Origin: Vibrio comitans
GTDB lineage: Bacteria; Pseudomonadota; Gammaproteobacteria; Enterobacterales; Vibrionaceae
Length of the DNA stretch: 64,000 bases
Reading direction: 5' to 3'
NCBI GenBank assembly: GCA_024346835.1
Contig: AP024866.1
Span: forward strand, 2,852,001-2,916,000
The stretch's first letter is position 1, and each line of letters opens with the position of its first letter. The position numbers were made by a program, and so were the translations under genes. Positions 9,488 to 20,628 of the stretch are shown one piece after another. Below the pieces are notes generated by a model. That model ran no database searches. It was not told the DNA's origin and saw only the letters and a list, made by a program, of their open reading frames with translations.

Positions 9488-11517
9488 TACTTCGCTTCCA
9501 CTTGCTCAATAAAGGCTTGTAGCTCAGAGGGACGACGAGCCTCATCACCGAACTTAGGCATCACAGGTACTAGATCATCCGACATCAGTCTCAGACCTTC
9601 CTCTGCTTTGTACAGTTGCTCTGCGCGAATGTAGTTGTACTTACGTTGGGTAATGCCATCAGCCGACATTCCGTCACGGATAATTGTTGGCTTAATGAAC
9701 ACCATCAAGTTTTTCTTTTCAACCTGAGTACTGGTAGATTTAAACAACTGCCCCAACCAAGGGATGTCACCCAAGATTGGCACCTTAGATTCACTCTCCA
9801 GCGCACGCTCATCAACCAGACCACCTAGAACTAACATCTGGCCATCTTGAATCATTACCGAGGTATTCAATTGACGCTTAGCAAAACGGACATCCACTGC
9901 GCCATTGGCACCCAATACGTTCGAAACCTCTTGTTCAATTTGCAGCTGAACAGAATCACCTTCGTTGATCTGTGGTACCACCTTCAACTTGATACCCACT
10001 TCTTTTCGGTCAACGGTTTGGAATGGATTTTCATTGTTTGATCCCGATGTCGAGCCAGTCAGTACAGGTACCTCTTCACCCACAATGAATGACGCCTCGC
10101 CATTATCCATTACCGTAATACTCGGAGACGATAAGATGTTGGAGTTTGAATCTGTGGCCACCGCACTAATTAATGCCGTCCAATCTCCCATAGCTAGACT
10201 GATCGCCGCACCATTCACACCACCAAGTGCTGAAGCCAAGGCTGTATAATCACCCGCTTCTGTTGTGGTTTCATTTCGAAGGAAATTGCCGTTTTCATCG
10301 TATACCGCAGTCGTGGTCTCGGTATCTTTCGCTTCTTCAAGACCTACCATTACCTGACCAATCGGTGCTCCCGTATTGCCATACTGGATCATTGCACCTG
10401 TTTCTAGGTTACCCCATTGCACACCAAGGTTGATGCCATCACCTTCAGACATTTCAACAATCAAGGCTTCAATCAGTACCTGAGCACGGCGGATATCTAG
10501 CTGTGCAATGATGTCGCGCAGCGCCTTCATAATATCGGGCGGCGCAGTAATCACGAGGGAGTTGGTTCCCTTGTGTGAGGAAATCATTACTTCTGAATTT
10601 GGGTTTCGAATAGCAGCAGTGCCACCCTGAGCGGTTTTCTTAGCCGCAGCTAGGTTGTCCGAAACTCCCTTTAGAACATCTACAAGGTCTTCAGCATTGG
10701 CATTTTTCAGGTAAATAACTTGGTTATTTCCCTTAACGGCCATCTCTTTATCTAACTTAGAGACTACGCTTCTTAGGCGATTACGTACCTGAGGGTCACC
10801 CGAAATCAATACAGAGTTTGTACGCTCATCAGCCACTAGCTTTGGTTGCAAGAAGGCAGGCGTGTTCTTAGCGTCGGTAGTCTTATTCAAAGCTTCGACG
10901 ATACGAACCATTTCCGCTGCCGACGCATTTTGAAGCTCTACAACCTCGATGGATTTATCACCAGCTTGGTCAACTCGCTCAATGATTTCTGCCAATCGAT
11001 TTACAACGGCCGCTCGACCAGTAATCAGAATAATGTTGGCAGGGTCATAGTGAACAACGTTACCGGCACCGGCGTTGTCGTTCAACTGGCGTAATAATGG
11101 TGACAATTCGCGAACCGAAACGTTACGCACAGCAACAACGCGCGTCACTACCGCATCGCCAGTGACGTTAGAATCTCCAACTACTGGAACTGCTGAGGTT
11201 TTCGCGTCTTTAGCCTTTATGACTTTAAGGACACCGTTTTCCATTTCAACAACGGCAAAACCATACACCTCAAGAACACTAAGGAAAAACTGGTAATACT
11301 GCTCTTCGTTAAGCACATCGTAGCTACGCACATCAATCTTGCCCCTAACAGTAGGGTCAACAATGATGGTTTTCTCTAAGTTACGTCCGACGATATTGAT
11401 AAACTCGCCGATATCCGTTCCCTTGAAGCTGGCGCTAAATTCATTGGCGCTGAATGCTGGCGCACACGCTAAACTTCCCATCAACAGCCATGCGCTCTTG
11501 CTAAACCAACTTTTCAC
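9487..11517 (-). CDS. gspD: Type II secretion outer-membrane secretin D (GspD/EpsD)
   Basis: This 676-residue secretin forms the outer-membrane channel. It has a signal peptide of about 24 residues (ending ACAPAFSA), periplasmic N0 domain, N1-N3 repeats, and a C-terminal secretin domain with the VPVLTGS segment and the conserved KEVGIKLKV...NEGDSV block. An S-domain-like tail follows. The protein contains an insertion of about 30 residues with [16 protein letters not shown], as is common in vibrio EpsD. It follows gspC after a 96-base gap, the longest gap in the operon. Confidence 0.97.
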   Translation of the reverse strand: MKSWFSKSAWLLMGSLACAPAFSANEFSASFKGTDIGEFINIVGRNLEKTIIVDPTVRGKIDVRSYDVLNEEQYYQFFLSVLEVYGFAVVEMENGVLKVIKAKDAKTSAVPVVGDSNVTGDAVVTRVVAVRNVSVRELSPLLRQLNDNAGAGNVVHYDPANIILITGRAAVVNRLAEIIERVDQAGDKSIEVVELQNASAAEMVRIVEALNKTTDAKNTPAFLQPKLVADERTNSVLISGDPQVRNRLRSVVSKLDKEMAVKGNNQVIYLKNANAEDLVDVLKGVSDNLAAAKKTAQGGTAAIRNPNSEVMISSHKGTNSLVITAPPDIMKALRDIIAQLDIRRAQVLIEALIVEMSEGDGINLGVQWGNLETGAMIQYGNTGAPIGQVMVGLEEAKDTETTTAVYDENGNFLRNETTTEAGDYTALASALGGVNGAAISLAMGDWTALISAVATDSNSNILSSPSITVMDNGEASFIVGEEVPVLTGSTSGSNNENPFQTVDRKEVGIKLKVVPQINEGDSVQLQIEQEVSNVLGANGAVDVRFAKRQLNTSVMIQDGQMLVLGGLVDERALESESKVPILGDIPWLGQLFKSTSTQVEKKNLMVFIKPTIIRDGMSADGITQRKYNYIRAEQLYKAEEGLRLMSDDLVPVMPKFGDEARRPSELQAFIEQVEAK

Positions 11518-11613
11518 TTAATACTCCCAAAAAAAATCAATGGCATTCCATGCCGAGCATGGCTTTCATAGTTAAGCCGATGCTTCCTAGTCGATAATAT
11601 CTCTATTACCAAA

Positions 11614-12570
11614 CTATAGTTGTAAATAAATATCGTAGCGTTGACCTTCTCGCTCAACGGTGAGGTTAATCTCACTTAAATCGCCCAAAGACTTCCAAAT
11701 CTCGCCCATTGCTGACGGTTCGGTAAGATCCGCACCATTGAGTTCTACTGCTATATCGCCATCTTGCAGGCCCACAGAATCAAACAAAGCACGCTCGCGT
11801 CCTGGACGAACACGATAACCGACCAACTTACCGTCGCGATTAACTTGAGATAGACGAATATACTTGAGGAACTGCTGAGGATTCTCTGATATTGCTGCTT
11901 TGATAGAATCTAGGTCACCTAAGTCGACCTCTGGGTTATTACCCTGAACATTCGATTGAGGCTGCTGTTGCGCGATCTCTTGTACATCCGCAACGCGCTT
12001 ATATTCTATCCCTTCTAACATTAAGGTTTCATTACGACCTTGGTTTTCGATGATAACTCTATCTTTTAGCACGTTACGCAGCTGAGCTCGCGTGCCATCA
12101 ATCGTCTCACCAATCCCATAGGTGTCCTGATTTCCTCTGTTAGCAATAACCGCTAAACTGTTTTTCTGATTGCTGCTGGCAACCACACCCACCAATACAA
12201 GATTTAAACGTGTTTTCGGAGCATCAACGACTTGCTCAACCACTGCTGGCGCTTCTTCTGACTCTTCACCAAATAGGTTTGCATCGAGCAAAGGAGCGAT
12301 ATCAGTACCTTGTTGCTGGCCTGTAGAGGTTCCAACATTAGCGGTTGAAGGTCTCCAGCGCTCAACACCTGATTCCGATCCCATTAAATGCCAGAATAAA
12401 TGACCACACAGCCAAGCGGAGGTGACTAGCAAAACAAAAGTCAATCCTCGAGCAATTATCGCCTGCTGATTCACTACACTATTTAGTAGTTGATTGGCTT
12501 TGTGCGAGTATGTGGAAAACTTAGACAAAACAGGTCCTTTTGAAGTACTGACTTCCATAGTATATGCCAC
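11614..12570 (-). CDS. gspC: Type II secretion inner-membrane protein C (GspC/EpsC)
   Basis: This first gene of the operon encodes a bitopic protein of up to 318 residues. A cytoplasmic stretch is followed by a membrane helix (about residues 38-60), a homology region (LVLVGVVASS...) that contacts the N0 domain of GspD, and a C-terminal PDZ domain (SVGLQDGDIAVELNG). GspC joins the inner platform to the secretin and contributes to substrate selection. The start could also be the ATG at 12558 (MEVSTSKG), four codons in; neither has a clear ribosome-binding site. Promoters for the operon must lie in the 171 bases shared with divergent hslR. Confidence 0.95.
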   Translation of the reverse strand: MAYTMEVSTSKGPVLSKFSTYSHKANQLLNSVVNQQAIIARGLTFVLLVTSAWLCGHLFWHLMGSESGVERWRPSTANVGTSTGQQQGTDIAPLLDANLFGEESEEAPAVVEQVVDAPKTRLNLVLVGVVASSNQKNSLAVIANRGNQDTYGIGETIDGTRAQLRNVLKDRVIIENQGRNETLMLEGIEYKRVADVQEIAQQQPQSNVQGNNPEVDLGDLDSIKAAISENPQQFLKYIRLSQVNRDGKLVGYRVRPGRERALFDSVGLQDGDIAVELNGADLTEPSAMGEIWKSLGDLSEINLTVEREGQRYDIYLQL

Positions 12571-12741
12571 TGAGGCATTGGTGCTACTGGGTTAAATTGG
12601 TGCGCAAGGTTACCATAAATAACATTACCAAAATTAGACAGCCAATAAATTCGAATGTAAATAAATGCATTTACTTGAAAAATGATATATCCGTCACCAT
12701 TAATTTGGCTGCTGGATAACACTTAGAGAGCAAAGATCACT

Positions 12742-13128
12742 ATGAGTTCCAATACCGAGTCTGTAAGACTAGACAAATGGTTATGGGCAGCACGCTTTTA
12801 TAAGACCCGTTCAATCGCTCGTAACATGATTGATGGTGGCAAGGTCCACTATGATGGGCAGCGTAGCAAACCGAGCAAAATTGTGGAACTAGGGGCTACC
12901 ATTACCCTACGACAGGGAAATGTTGAAAAAACAGTTAGAATAGAAAAAGTTTCTGACCAACGACGCGGAGCACCTGAAGCGCAGCTACTCTACAGCGAAA
13001 CAACTGAGAGTATCGAGAAGCGAGAAAAAACCGCTTTAGAGCGCAAGATGCACGCACATAACCCGAGTCCTGAACGTCGTCCTGATAAAAAGCAACGACG
13101 TGACCTGATTAAATTTAAGAACCAATAA
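12742..13128 (+). CDS. hslR: Ribosome-associated heat shock protein Hsp15 (HslR)
   Basis: This 128-residue protein has an N-terminal S4 RNA-binding domain ([16 protein letters not shown], then [15 protein letters not shown]) and a basic C-terminal tail. Hsp15 binds 50S subunits carrying a stalled peptidyl-tRNA and helps recycle them after heat shock. It is followed after 14 bases by hslO, the same hslR-hslO pair as in E. coli. Confidence 0.96.
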   Translation: MSSNTESVRLDKWLWAARFYKTRSIARNMIDGGKVHYDGQRSKPSKIVELGATITLRQGNVEKTVRIEKVSDQRRGAPEAQLLYSETTESIEKREKTALERKMHAHNPSPERRPDKKQRRDLIKFKNQ

Positions 13129-13142
13129 GCTGGAGTTTCCTA

Positions 13143-14015
13143 ATGGAAAACAACGTGTTAAATCGTTACTTATTTGAAGATTTATCTGTACGTGGCGAAC
13201 TAGTACAGCTAGATAAAGCCTATCAAGCCATCCTAGACAGCAAGCAATACCCAGCTGCGGTTCAAACCTTGCTTGGCGAACTACTAGTGGCTACATCACT
13301 ACTGACAGCAACTCTAAAGTTTGAAGGCTCTATCACGCTTCAATTACAGGGCGACGGTCCAGTATCATTGGCGGTAATCAACGGTGACAACAACCAAAAA
13401 ATGCGTGGTGTTGCTCGCTTCGAGGGTGAGGTCCCTGAAACGGCGACTTTGCATGACATGCTAGGCAAAGGTCACTTGGTTATTACTATTTCACCTGATA
13501 AAGGTGAGCGCTACCAAGGCGTTGTGGGTCTAGAAGGCGATTCCCTTGCAGAGGTTCTAGAGGCTTACTTTGAGCGCTCAGAGCAGCTAAAAACACGCCT
13601 GTGGTTCTGTATTGGTGAGCATGAAGGCAAGCCACACGCTGCGGGTATGTTGTTGCAGGTTGTTCCTGATGGCACTGGCTCTGCGGATGACTTCGAGCAC
13701 CTAGAGCAACTTACTGACACAGTGAAGAACGAAGAGTTGTTCGGTCTACCTGCCAATGAGTTGTTGTACCGACTGTACAACCAAGAAACTGTTAAGCTGT
13801 TCGAACCGCAAGAAGTTGAATTCTTCTGTGGCTGTTCAAGAGAACGCAGCGGCGCGGCAATCATCACTGTAGCTCGCGAAGAAATTAACGATATCTTGGC
13901 GACTGAGGGCAGCGTAGGTTTGCATTGTGACTACTGCGGAACTACATACGACTTTGATGCAGCTCAAGTAGAAGAATTGTTTGCTAACGCAGAGAATAAG
14001 CCTACATTGCACTAA
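13143..14015 (+). CDS. hslO: Redox-regulated chaperonin Hsp33 (HslO)
   Basis: This 290-residue cytoplasmic holdase is activated by oxidation. The C-terminal zinc centre is intact, with CGC near residue 230 and CDYC about 30 residues later, the four cysteines that form disulfides under oxidative stress. The N-terminal domain shows the family blocks [12 protein letters not shown] and [11 protein letters not shown]. It is cotranscribed with hslR (14-base gap), and a strong terminator follows. Confidence 0.97.
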   Translation: MENNVLNRYLFEDLSVRGELVQLDKAYQAILDSKQYPAAVQTLLGELLVATSLLTATLKFEGSITLQLQGDGPVSLAVINGDNNQKMRGVARFEGEVPETATLHDMLGKGHLVITISPDKGERYQGVVGLEGDSLAEVLEAYFERSEQLKTRLWFCIGEHEGKPHAAGMLLQVVPDGTGSADDFEHLEQLTDTVKNEELFGLPANELLYRLYNQETVKLFEPQEVEFFCGCSRERSGAAIITVAREEINDILATEGSVGLHCDYCGTTYDFDAAQVEELFANAENKPTLH

Positions 14016-14038
14016 GCTCACAGTTTGAGCATTTTATA

Positions 14039-14064
14039 AACCGGCCAAGTGGGCCGGTTTTTTT
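14039..14064 (+). terminator. Rho-independent terminator after hslO
   Basis: A GC-rich hairpin (CCGGCC, loop AAGTG, GGCCGG) is followed by seven T residues, 23 bases after the hslO stop codon. Confidence 0.92.
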
Positions 14065-14336
14065 ATATCCATCACCTTTCATAGCGAAAAATGTTCATAA
14101 AATCCGCATTGACTCGCATTTTTAGCACGAAATATGCCAATTGTGCGCTTTTATGATCAACTTCAAGACTTATTCCCGTCCAAATCCTGAACTACAAAAA
14201 CGTGATCCTTGTTGAAAAAATAATCAAAAAAGCCATATATAGTCAGTGTTAAGAAGATTACTTGCTAGACCAAAATACTTATAAATTCAGTAACTTCAAA
14301 ATTATTCTTACTATAAATACCCTACAAGGAGCACCT
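14065..14336 (+). other. Upstream region of pckA
   Basis: About 270 AT-rich bases without a convincing gene precede the pckA start. A rightward frame runs in from 14262 but only extends pckA upstream of its ribosome-binding site. I could not single out a convincing -35/-10 pair or CRP site by eye. Confidence 0.5.
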
Positions 14337-15965
14337 ATGACCGTTATGGAACATACTAAGGCTGCAAACATCGATCTTACTCAATATGGTATCAACGGCT
14401 CTACCGAAATCGTTCGTAACCCGAGTTACGAAACGCTTTTCGCTGAGGAAACCAGTGAAACACTACAAGGTTACGAAAAGGGCATAGTGACAGAACTAGG
14501 CGCTGTAGCGGTAGATACTGGTATTTTCACAGGGCGCTCTCCAAAGGATAAATTCATTGTTAAGGATGACACCACACGTGAAAACATGTGGTGGACAACA
14601 GATACAGTTAAGAACGACAACAAGCCTATCGACAAAGCTGTTTGGAATGACCTAAAGCAGCTAGTAACCAATCAACTTTCTAATAAACGTCTATTCGTAA
14701 TTGACGGTTATTGTGGTACTAACCCTGATACTCGCTTAGCCGTTCGTATCATCACAGAGGTAGCTTGGCAGGCTCACTTCGTGAAAAACATGTTCTTACG
14801 CCCCTCTGAAGAAGAGCTTGTTACCTTTAAGCCCGACTTCGTGGTAATGAATGGTGCGAAATGTACCAATGATAAATGGCAAGAGCATGGTCTGAACTCG
14901 GAAAACTTCACAGTATTTAACCTAACAGAGAAAATGCAGCTGATCGGTGGCACCTGGTATGGTGGCGAGATGAAGAAAGGTATGTTCGCAATGATGAACT
15001 ACTTCCTTCCTCTGCAAGACATCGCTTCTATGCACTGTTCTGCAAATATGGGTGAAGAAGGTGACGTTGCGGTATTCTTTGGTTTATCTGGTACGGGTAA
15101 AACAACCCTATCGACCGATCCTAAACGTGCATTGATCGGTGATGATGAACATGGCTGGGATGACGATGGCGTGTTTAACTTTGAGGGTGGTTGCTACGCA
15201 AAAACCATCAAGTTATCGAAAGAAGCAGAGCCTGACATTTACAACGCTATTCGTCGCGATGCACTATTAGAGAACGTGACAGTACGTAATGATGGTTCTA
15301 TCAACTTTGATGATGGTTCGAAGACCGAGAATACTCGAGTCTCCTACCCAATCCATCATATTGAAAACATCGTTAAGCCTGTTTCTAAGGGCGGGCATGC
15401 GAATAAGGTGATCTTCCTATCTGCGGATGCATTTGGCGTTTTACCACCGGTGTCTAAACTTACCCCAGAGCAGACTAAGTACCACTTCCTTTCTGGCTTC
15501 ACAGCTAAGTTAGCAGGTACTGAGCGTGGCATTACTGAGCCAACGCCAACCTTCTCTGCTTGTTTTGGCGCAGCGTTCCTAACCTTACACCCAACTAAGT
15601 ATGCAGAAGTACTAGTGAAGCGTATGGAAGCGGCAGGTGCTGAAGCTTATCTGGTTAATACTGGCTGGAATGGTTCAGGCAAGCGTATCTCTATCCAAGA
15701 TACTCGCGCGATTATTGATGCCATTCTTGATGGTTCTATCGAGAAAGCAGAAACCACCACTATCCCTGTGTTTAACCTAGAAGTGCCTAAGTCACTACCG
15801 GAAGTTAATCCTGAGATCTTGGATCCTCGCGATACTTACGTTGACCCATTGCAGTGGGAAAGTAAGGCTTATGATTTGGCCGAGCGCTTTATCAATAACT
15901 TTGACAAGTACACTGACAATGATGAAGGTAAATCACTAGTTAAAGCTGGACCACAGCTCGACTGA
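14337..15965 (+). CDS. pckA: Phosphoenolpyruvate carboxykinase (ATP)
   Basis: This 542-residue cytoplasmic enzyme converts oxaloacetate and ATP to phosphoenolpyruvate, CO2 and ADP, the first committed step of gluconeogenesis. The kinase P-loop [12 protein letters not shown], the metal-binding segment [13 protein letters not shown] and the substrate-binding GRSPKDKF are all present. I chose the ATG at 14337 because AAGGAG lies eight bases before it; an upstream TTG at 14262 would add 25 unrelated residues. The gene stands alone, bounded by terminators on both sides. Confidence 0.97.
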   Translation: MTVMEHTKAANIDLTQYGINGSTEIVRNPSYETLFAEETSETLQGYEKGIVTELGAVAVDTGIFTGRSPKDKFIVKDDTTRENMWWTTDTVKNDNKPIDKAVWNDLKQLVTNQLSNKRLFVIDGYCGTNPDTRLAVRIITEVAWQAHFVKNMFLRPSEEELVTFKPDFVVMNGAKCTNDKWQEHGLNSENFTVFNLTEKMQLIGGTWYGGEMKKGMFAMMNYFLPLQDIASMHCSANMGEEGDVAVFFGLSGTGKTTLSTDPKRALIGDDEHGWDDDGVFNFEGGCYAKTIKLSKEAEPDIYNAIRRDALLENVTVRNDGSINFDDGSKTENTRVSYPIHHIENIVKPVSKGGHANKVIFLSADAFGVLPPVSKLTPEQTKYHFLSGFTAKLAGTERGITEPTPTFSACFGAAFLTLHPTKYAEVLVKRMEAAGAEAYLVNTGWNGSGKRISIQDTRAIIDAILDGSIEKAETTTIPVFNLEVPKSLPEVNPEILDPRDTYVDPLQWESKAYDLAERFINNFDKYTDNDEGKSLVKAGPQLD

Positions 15966-15983
15966 TCATCCTTCTTGTGAATC

Positions 15984-16009
15984 AAGCCCCTGTTTCAGGG
16001 GCTTTTTTA
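15984..16009 (+). terminator. Rho-independent terminator after pckA
   Basis: The hairpin AAGCCCCTG-TTT-CAGGGGCTT is followed by a T-run, about 20 bases after the pckA stop codon. Confidence 0.93.
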
Positions 16010-16069
16010 TTGATAAACAATAAGATATAAGTCATCTTTACCCATACGTGAACACCATTGGGAAATAGG

Positions 16070-17965
16070 ATGAAGGCTGTAATCAAAATCAGTTTCTGGG
16101 CAATCTTGCTGTTAATAGCAGGGCTTGCTGCGCTGTTTCTGATCTTACAAACCTCTCATTCAAGCTGGTTAACTCAGCAAATCCTGTCTCGTATCACCAA
16201 CAATGCTATTCAGATTGAAGAGTCACACTATCAATATCCCGATCAATTGACTCTATCTAGAGTGACCGTCCCTCAGCCCAATGACTCTGTCATAGTCATA
16301 GATAACGTACAATTAAGCTTCGAGGCACAATGGCGCTGGCCTAAACCACTCTCAATTACCAATGTGCTGATCTCTGGAGTCAACCTACCCGAAGGGATCC
16401 CTGACAAAAAAGCGCTCGATGACCTAGTTCAGCATTGGCAGCCTCAACGTGTCGAAATCCGAGGCATGGATTTTGCGAACAACGACTTTATCGCTCGAGA
16501 TATTCAACTCACCTACACCCCGAAAGCGCCTTATCCGCAAGGGTACCTCAATATCGATAGTGAGCAGGTGTACTGGAAGGGTGAAGCCTTTGACAATTTC
16601 AAAGCCAGAATCAATTACATTGAAGACAAAACACAGCTAGATCTTGTCAGCTTTAATTGGCGTGGAGGCGAAATTCAATTCATTGCTGAAGAAAACAATG
16701 ATGACTGGGTAATTAACGATGCGTTGGTGAGAAACCTTCACCTTTCAGAGCCGCTATTCGCTCAATCAGAGCCACCGCCACTGCTTCCTCTTCTAAAGCA
16801 AATTACGATGATTGAGCACCTAGAGATAGAACGCTCTAGTTGGCAGGCCAATGACCTTGCGCTCAACCAAATGCATCTACAACTCAGCAACTGGGACCTA
16901 CGCAAAGACTTGTGGGCACAAGATAGTCCTTTCCGGTTCTCAGCAGAGAGCGTTGCTTGGCATGAGCAATTACTACTCGAGCCACAACTGTCAGGGCATT
17001 TTTCATCACACGGTATCGGGTTCGAAAAATTTACTTTTCTATTTGAGCAAGGCCAATTCACGACCAGCGGTAAGCTGTCAGAAGATAGCGTTCTTCTCAA
17101 TGAGCTCGAGGTTAAAAACCTAGAGTGGAGTATTGAAGTTCCTGATATTCATGATGCTGTATTGAAGTACCTAGGTAGCCTAAAGAGGATTGAAATTGAG
17201 AAGCTTAAGGTAGAACGTAGTCAAATCATTGATATTTCTACTGACCATCACTGGCAGGCATCCAATGTAAATGCCGAAGGCAGGGAACTTGTCCTCAAGA
17301 AAGGCGGTACATGGGCTCTTTGGAATGGCTCCTTTGCCGCTAGTGCGAATAGCCTGTCCGCATTTGGCATGACTTCGATCAAGCCCTATCTAGAAACCGA
17401 TACCACTGACGGACTTTGGCACATAAGACAACTCTTTGTGCCTATCAATGATGGGTTAATCAAAGCAGATTCTTCGATTGACCTAGGGCTTGCCAGTTAT
17501 CCGTGGCAAGTATCAGTTCAGGCCTATGGCCTGCCTTTAGAGGAAATTACCCACCCACTAGATGCCGCCATCGATTGGAGCGGACTTGCCGACTTAACCA
17601 TTGACTTAAGCGGACTTGGCGGTGATGAATTGATGCTAAAACACAGCCTTGATGGGCAGGTAAAAATAGCCCCTCATGATGTACTACTGACTTTACCTTT
17701 CTCCCCCAAAGACCAGCACTCAGTGATCATTCCTGAGGTGAACATCAAGGCAAAGAGAGGGGTCGTAAAAGTGTCGGAGATACAATTCGTCAGTCAAGAC
17801 TTGTCTGGAAGCGTACAAGGCAGTGTTGATCTGGTTGATCTAGAAGGAGGGAATATTAAGTTTCACCTCAGCACAGATTGCCTGTCGCTGTCTTCAACAC
17901 TGCCCAAAGGGCGAAATCAAATATCGATGACCTGCCCTAAATCTGATACTCAAGAAAAACCCTAA
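16070..17965 (+). CDS. AsmA family protein (inner-membrane anchored)
   Basis: This 631-residue protein has one N-terminal membrane helix (about residues 5-27, rich in I, L, A) and a very long beta-rich periplasmic region, the plan of the AsmA/YhdP group. Such proteins are thought to bridge the periplasm and carry phospholipid or influence outer-membrane composition. The role of this one is inferred from architecture only. The frame begins with TTG at 16058, but I prefer the ATG at 16070. It follows pckA, and its last four bases overlap the end of the convergent madA-like gene. Confidence 0.75.
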   Translation: MKAVIKISFWAILLLIAGLAALFLILQTSHSSWLTQQILSRITNNAIQIEESHYQYPDQLTLSRVTVPQPNDSVIVIDNVQLSFEAQWRWPKPLSITNVLISGVNLPEGIPDKKALDDLVQHWQPQRVEIRGMDFANNDFIARDIQLTYTPKAPYPQGYLNIDSEQVYWKGEAFDNFKARINYIEDKTQLDLVSFNWRGGEIQFIAEENNDDWVINDALVRNLHLSEPLFAQSEPPPLLPLLKQITMIEHLEIERSSWQANDLALNQMHLQLSNWDLRKDLWAQDSPFRFSAESVAWHEQLLLEPQLSGHFSSHGIGFEKFTFLFEQGQFTTSGKLSEDSVLLNELEVKNLEWSIEVPDIHDAVLKYLGSLKRIEIEKLKVERSQIIDISTDHHWQASNVNAEGRELVLKKGGTWALWNGSFAASANSLSAFGMTSIKPYLETDTTDGLWHIRQLFVPINDGLIKADSSIDLGLASYPWQVSVQAYGLPLEEITHPLDAAIDWSGLADLTIDLSGLGGDELMLKHSLDGQVKIAPHDVLLTLPFSPKDQHSVIIPEVNIKAKRGVVKVSEIQFVSQDLSGSVQGSVDLVDLEGGNIKFHLSTDCLSLSSTLPKGRNQISMTCPKSDTQEKP

Positions 17966-18885
17966 ACACTTAAGGTTTTGTTAGCCTTCGAGCTCGGTAG
18001 TAATACATAAGTACCTGTAAACTCTACCGCTTCTTGTGTTCCACTATAGATAAACACCTTAATAATGATTCGCGCACGACGACCACCTTCTAATCTATCA
18101 AGGTCTCCACTAATGCCATCCAAAGAGGTACTTGCTTTCGGGCTCTCTTTTACAGGATGACGATAGCGAATGTTACTATCCGCAAGCACGATATCTGCAT
18201 GAAGATTTCTCTCTTTCATCAATAACCAAGCCATCCCCCACCCTGTCAGGGTCGCCAAGGTAAATGCAGAGCCAGCAAACATTGTATTGTGCGGATTAAG
18301 GTTTGGGTTTAACTGAGCAACACACTCAAACTTGTAGCCCGTATACTGGTTGATCTTAATCCCCATTTTATCACTGATGGGGATCTGCTCTTCCCAGCGA
18401 CTTTGCAACTCGTTACACCAATCCGGACGTCGCAAAACGTTCGCCATAGGGTCGATAGCTTTAATCATTTGCTGATGGCGGACGGGGCCTCGCTCGTCGC
18501 TCAACGCACCTTGGCTTTCAAAACCATTATTGCGATAGAACTCAATAGCGTCTTCGCGAGCATTACACACCAGTCGCTTTACGCCCTCTTCTCTAGCCAG
18601 AGACTCTAGAGCGACCATAATCAAAGAGCCAACGCCTTTACCCTGGCGGTTCTTTTTCACCGCCATATAACGGATCTGACCATCATCATCGGCAGTAACG
18701 TACAGGCGTCCAATTGCAACTGGGCGACCTCGACTGTCTACGATCATACGGTGATGGCTTAGCTCATCGTATTCATCTCTTTCTGAGCCCTTTGGCCTTT
18801 GCCAAGGCTCACGCAGCATCTGCCAGCGAAAGTGATAATACTTTTGCAGTTGATTTTCAGTTCTTGGTGTAATCAGTTTAAACAT
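17962..18885 (-). CDS. Bifunctional GNAT / hotdog-thioesterase-like protein (YiiD/FabY/MadA type)
   Basis: This 307-residue two-domain protein has an N-terminal GNAT acetyltransferase fold (about residues 1-140; acetyl-CoA loop KKNRQGKGVGSLIM) and a C-terminal YiiD_C hotdog domain (about 165-300, with NPHNTMFAGSAFTLATL). Relatives are E. coli YiiD (MadA, a malonyl-ACP decarboxylase) and P. aeruginosa FabY, both linked to starting fatty-acid synthesis without FabH. I infer a similar role: supplying acetyl-ACP or condensing starter units. It is the last gene of a leftward group with dtd and yihY, 45 bases after dtd. Confidence 0.85.
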   Translation of the reverse strand: MFKLITPRTENQLQKYYHFRWQMLREPWQRPKGSERDEYDELSHHRMIVDSRGRPVAIGRLYVTADDDGQIRYMAVKKNRQGKGVGSLIMVALESLAREEGVKRLVCNAREDAIEFYRNNGFESQGALSDERGPVRHQQMIKAIDPMANVLRRPDWCNELQSRWEEQIPISDKMGIKINQYTGYKFECVAQLNPNLNPHNTMFAGSAFTLATLTGWGMAWLLMKERNLHADIVLADSNIRYRHPVKESPKASTSLDGISGDLDRLEGGRRARIIIKVFIYSGTQEAVEFTGTYVLLPSSKANKTLSV

Positions 18886-18930
18886 ATGAATTCAGATCCA
18901 TTTGAATCAATCAGTTATAGAACAACAGAC

Positions 18931-19365
18931 TTAAACTTGAAGCCAGAAGGTAACAGGACCATCGTTAACCAGCGAGACCTTCATATCTGCAGCAAATCGA
19001 CCACGCTCAGTCGGAAGCACTTCCGCGCATCGATCAGAAAAGTACTCATACAAGCGCTCTGCATCCGCAGGCGCTGCACCACGTGAGAACCCAGCTCGAG
19101 TTCCTTTCTTAGTATCAGCAGGTAGGGTGAATTGGGAAACTACCAATACACTACCATCAACTTGCTTCACATTCAGATTCATTTTGTCTTCATCATCACC
19201 AAATACGCGATAGGTGGTTACCCTTTCCATCAAACGTTTAGCTTTGGCTTCATCATCATCTCTTTCTACGCCAAGTAGGACTAATAAACCTTTACCGATC
19301 TCTCCGACCACTTCACCGTCGACCTTTACTGCGGCCTCACTCACTCTCTGAATCAGAGCTATCAC
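18931..19365 (-). CDS. dtd: D-aminoacyl-tRNA deacylase
   Basis: This 144-residue enzyme removes D-amino acids (and glycine) mischarged onto tRNA. Both catalytic motifs are present: SQFTL near residue 78 and the C-terminal Gly-Pro motif NDGPVTFW. The length is typical (about 145). Its first 29 bases overlap the end of yihY, a yihY-dtd-yiiD order also seen in E. coli. Confidence 0.97.
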   Translation of the reverse strand: MIALIQRVSEAAVKVDGEVVGEIGKGLLVLLGVERDDDEAKAKRLMERVTTYRVFGDDEDKMNLNVKQVDGSVLVVSQFTLPADTKKGTRAGFSRGAAPADAERLYEYFSDRCAEVLPTERGRFAADMKVSLVNDGPVTFWLQV

Positions 19366-20251
19366 TTCGAATCCTTTTTCTCATTAATTTATCTTGGTAA
19401 TACAAAAACCATTTAATACTGAATGGTTCATCAACCCGCCACACCTCATCTTCACCCAAGCTGGCTGTGATTTCGGCACCGATCAACACTATCATCCAAC
19501 AAAGATAAATCCACATAAATAACAGAGGTACCGCTGCCAAAGCACCATAAATCAATTGGTACGAAGGGAACTGCGACACGTAGTAAGCAAACAGTTTCTT
19601 GCTTATTTCAAACAAACAGCCGGCAACGAACGCACCCGCTAAAGCATGATTAAAGCGAACCTTAATATTAGGCACCAACAGATAAAGGCCAAAGAACGCG
19701 AGGAAAGAAAAGGAAATAGGCAACAGGCCATACACCAAATGCACCGTATCTTCGCTCCACACCCGTAATGAGCCAATATAAGAAGAAAAGACCAAGCTCA
19801 TGCCCACTAACACAGGGCCTAGCGTGAGTACCATCCAATACATAGAGAATGAGTACACTGTGCGACGTTTTTTACGGACTCGCCAAATGTAGTTGAGGTT
19901 TTTATCTATGGCCGAAATCAGCAGCAGGGCAGCAAAAAATAGGAATATTAATCCTATCGAAGTCATCTTACCCGTATTAGCAATAAATTCGTTCAGGGTA
20001 AGCTGAATAGCCTCACCAGCAGCAGGTACAAAGTTGCTAAATACGAACTGCTGAACCGTATCCCCTACACCATCAAATAAAGGCACACGCGATAACGCAG
20101 TTAAAGTAACTGTTGTTAAAGGAACCAAAGACAATAGAGTGATGTAAGCCATATAACCTGCATTCACAGGTAGTCTATCGTGCTTAGCTCTTTGATAGAG
20201 GTAGCCAAAGTAATGTAAAAAAACATGTACCCAGCTTGGGAGATTGAGCAT
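19337..20251 (-). CDS. yihY: YihY/BrkB family inner-membrane protein
   Basis: This 304-residue polytopic membrane protein has about six hydrophobic segments and the family signature around [16 protein letters not shown] and the [11 protein letters not shown] region. It belongs to the YihY/virulence factor BrkB family (once misnamed RNase BN). Its function is unknown; the annotation rests on family membership and on linkage to dtd and yiiD as in E. coli. The C-terminus is short, charged and cytoplasmic (DSSDSESE). Confidence 0.92.
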   Translation of the reverse strand: MLNLPSWVHVFLHYFGYLYQRAKHDRLPVNAGYMAYITLLSLVPLTTVTLTALSRVPLFDGVGDTVQQFVFSNFVPAAGEAIQLTLNEFIANTGKMTSIGLIFLFFAALLLISAIDKNLNYIWRVRKKRRTVYSFSMYWMVLTLGPVLVGMSLVFSSYIGSLRVWSEDTVHLVYGLLPISFSFLAFFGLYLLVPNIKVRFNHALAGAFVAGCLFEISKKLFAYYVSQFPSYQLIYGALAAVPLLFMWIYLCWMIVLIGAEITASLGEDEVWRVDEPFSIKWFLYYQDKLMRKRIRSDSSDSESE

Positions 20252-20344
20252 TTACTGCGTCCTGCTGTAATACCAATAGTGGTTTGAAAATGGCAACGTA
20301 TTCACAAGTCATCATGACTTGTCGCTTTAAAAATCAATTTACTA

Positions 20345-20507
20345 TACCAATCGTACTAAGTAATTAATAATTCTAGCTGGCTAACACACTCGATAACTGC
20401 GTTAGAATTTTTGATTGTAGAATAAATACTTATCGAAAAATCCTGCCTTGTTCTCAAGTATTTTTCCTGCGCTATTTCTGTTCGCTGACTTAGTGTGACT
20501 GGTATTA
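20345..20507. repeat. MITE-like dispersed repeat, long copy
   Basis: This 163-bp element starts TACCAATCGTACTAAG and ends CTTAGTGTGACTGGTATTA. The ends are imperfect inverted repeats, and the same pair of ends occurs at 30509-30567 in the opposite orientation. The interior carries the hairpin CTAAC ... GTTAG and no coding frame. A fragment resembling one end (TAATACCAAT) also occurs at 20268. It lies between typA and yihY. Confidence 0.7.
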
Positions 20508-20528
20508 CGAAAGAAGTTTCAGTCTAGC

Positions 20529-20580
20529 AAAAAAAACAGCCCCGCAGAAGTGAGCCAAAAAAGGGACTCCTGCGGGGCTG
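20529..20580 (-). terminator. Rho-independent terminator of typA
   Basis: Read leftward, an 11-bp stem (CAGCCCCGCAG paired with CTGCGGGGCTG) is followed by eight T residues. It lies 49 bases past the typA stop codon. Confidence 0.93.
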
Positions 20581-20628
20581 TATTCAGACTAAGCTGTGCA
20601 CTCAGTACACAGCTAGTTTGAGATTAGA

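Larger units (their letters stand above)
20252..20628. other. typA-yihY intergenic region
   Basis: These 377 bases hold the MITE-like repeat and the typA terminator, and presumably the yihY promoter. I see no gene in them. Confidence 0.7.

Noticed and set aside
17956..17982. Hairpin at the convergent ends of the AsmA-like and madA-like genes
   Set aside because: Pairing between AAACC and GGTTTT is weak and the coding regions overlap there; not a convincing terminator.
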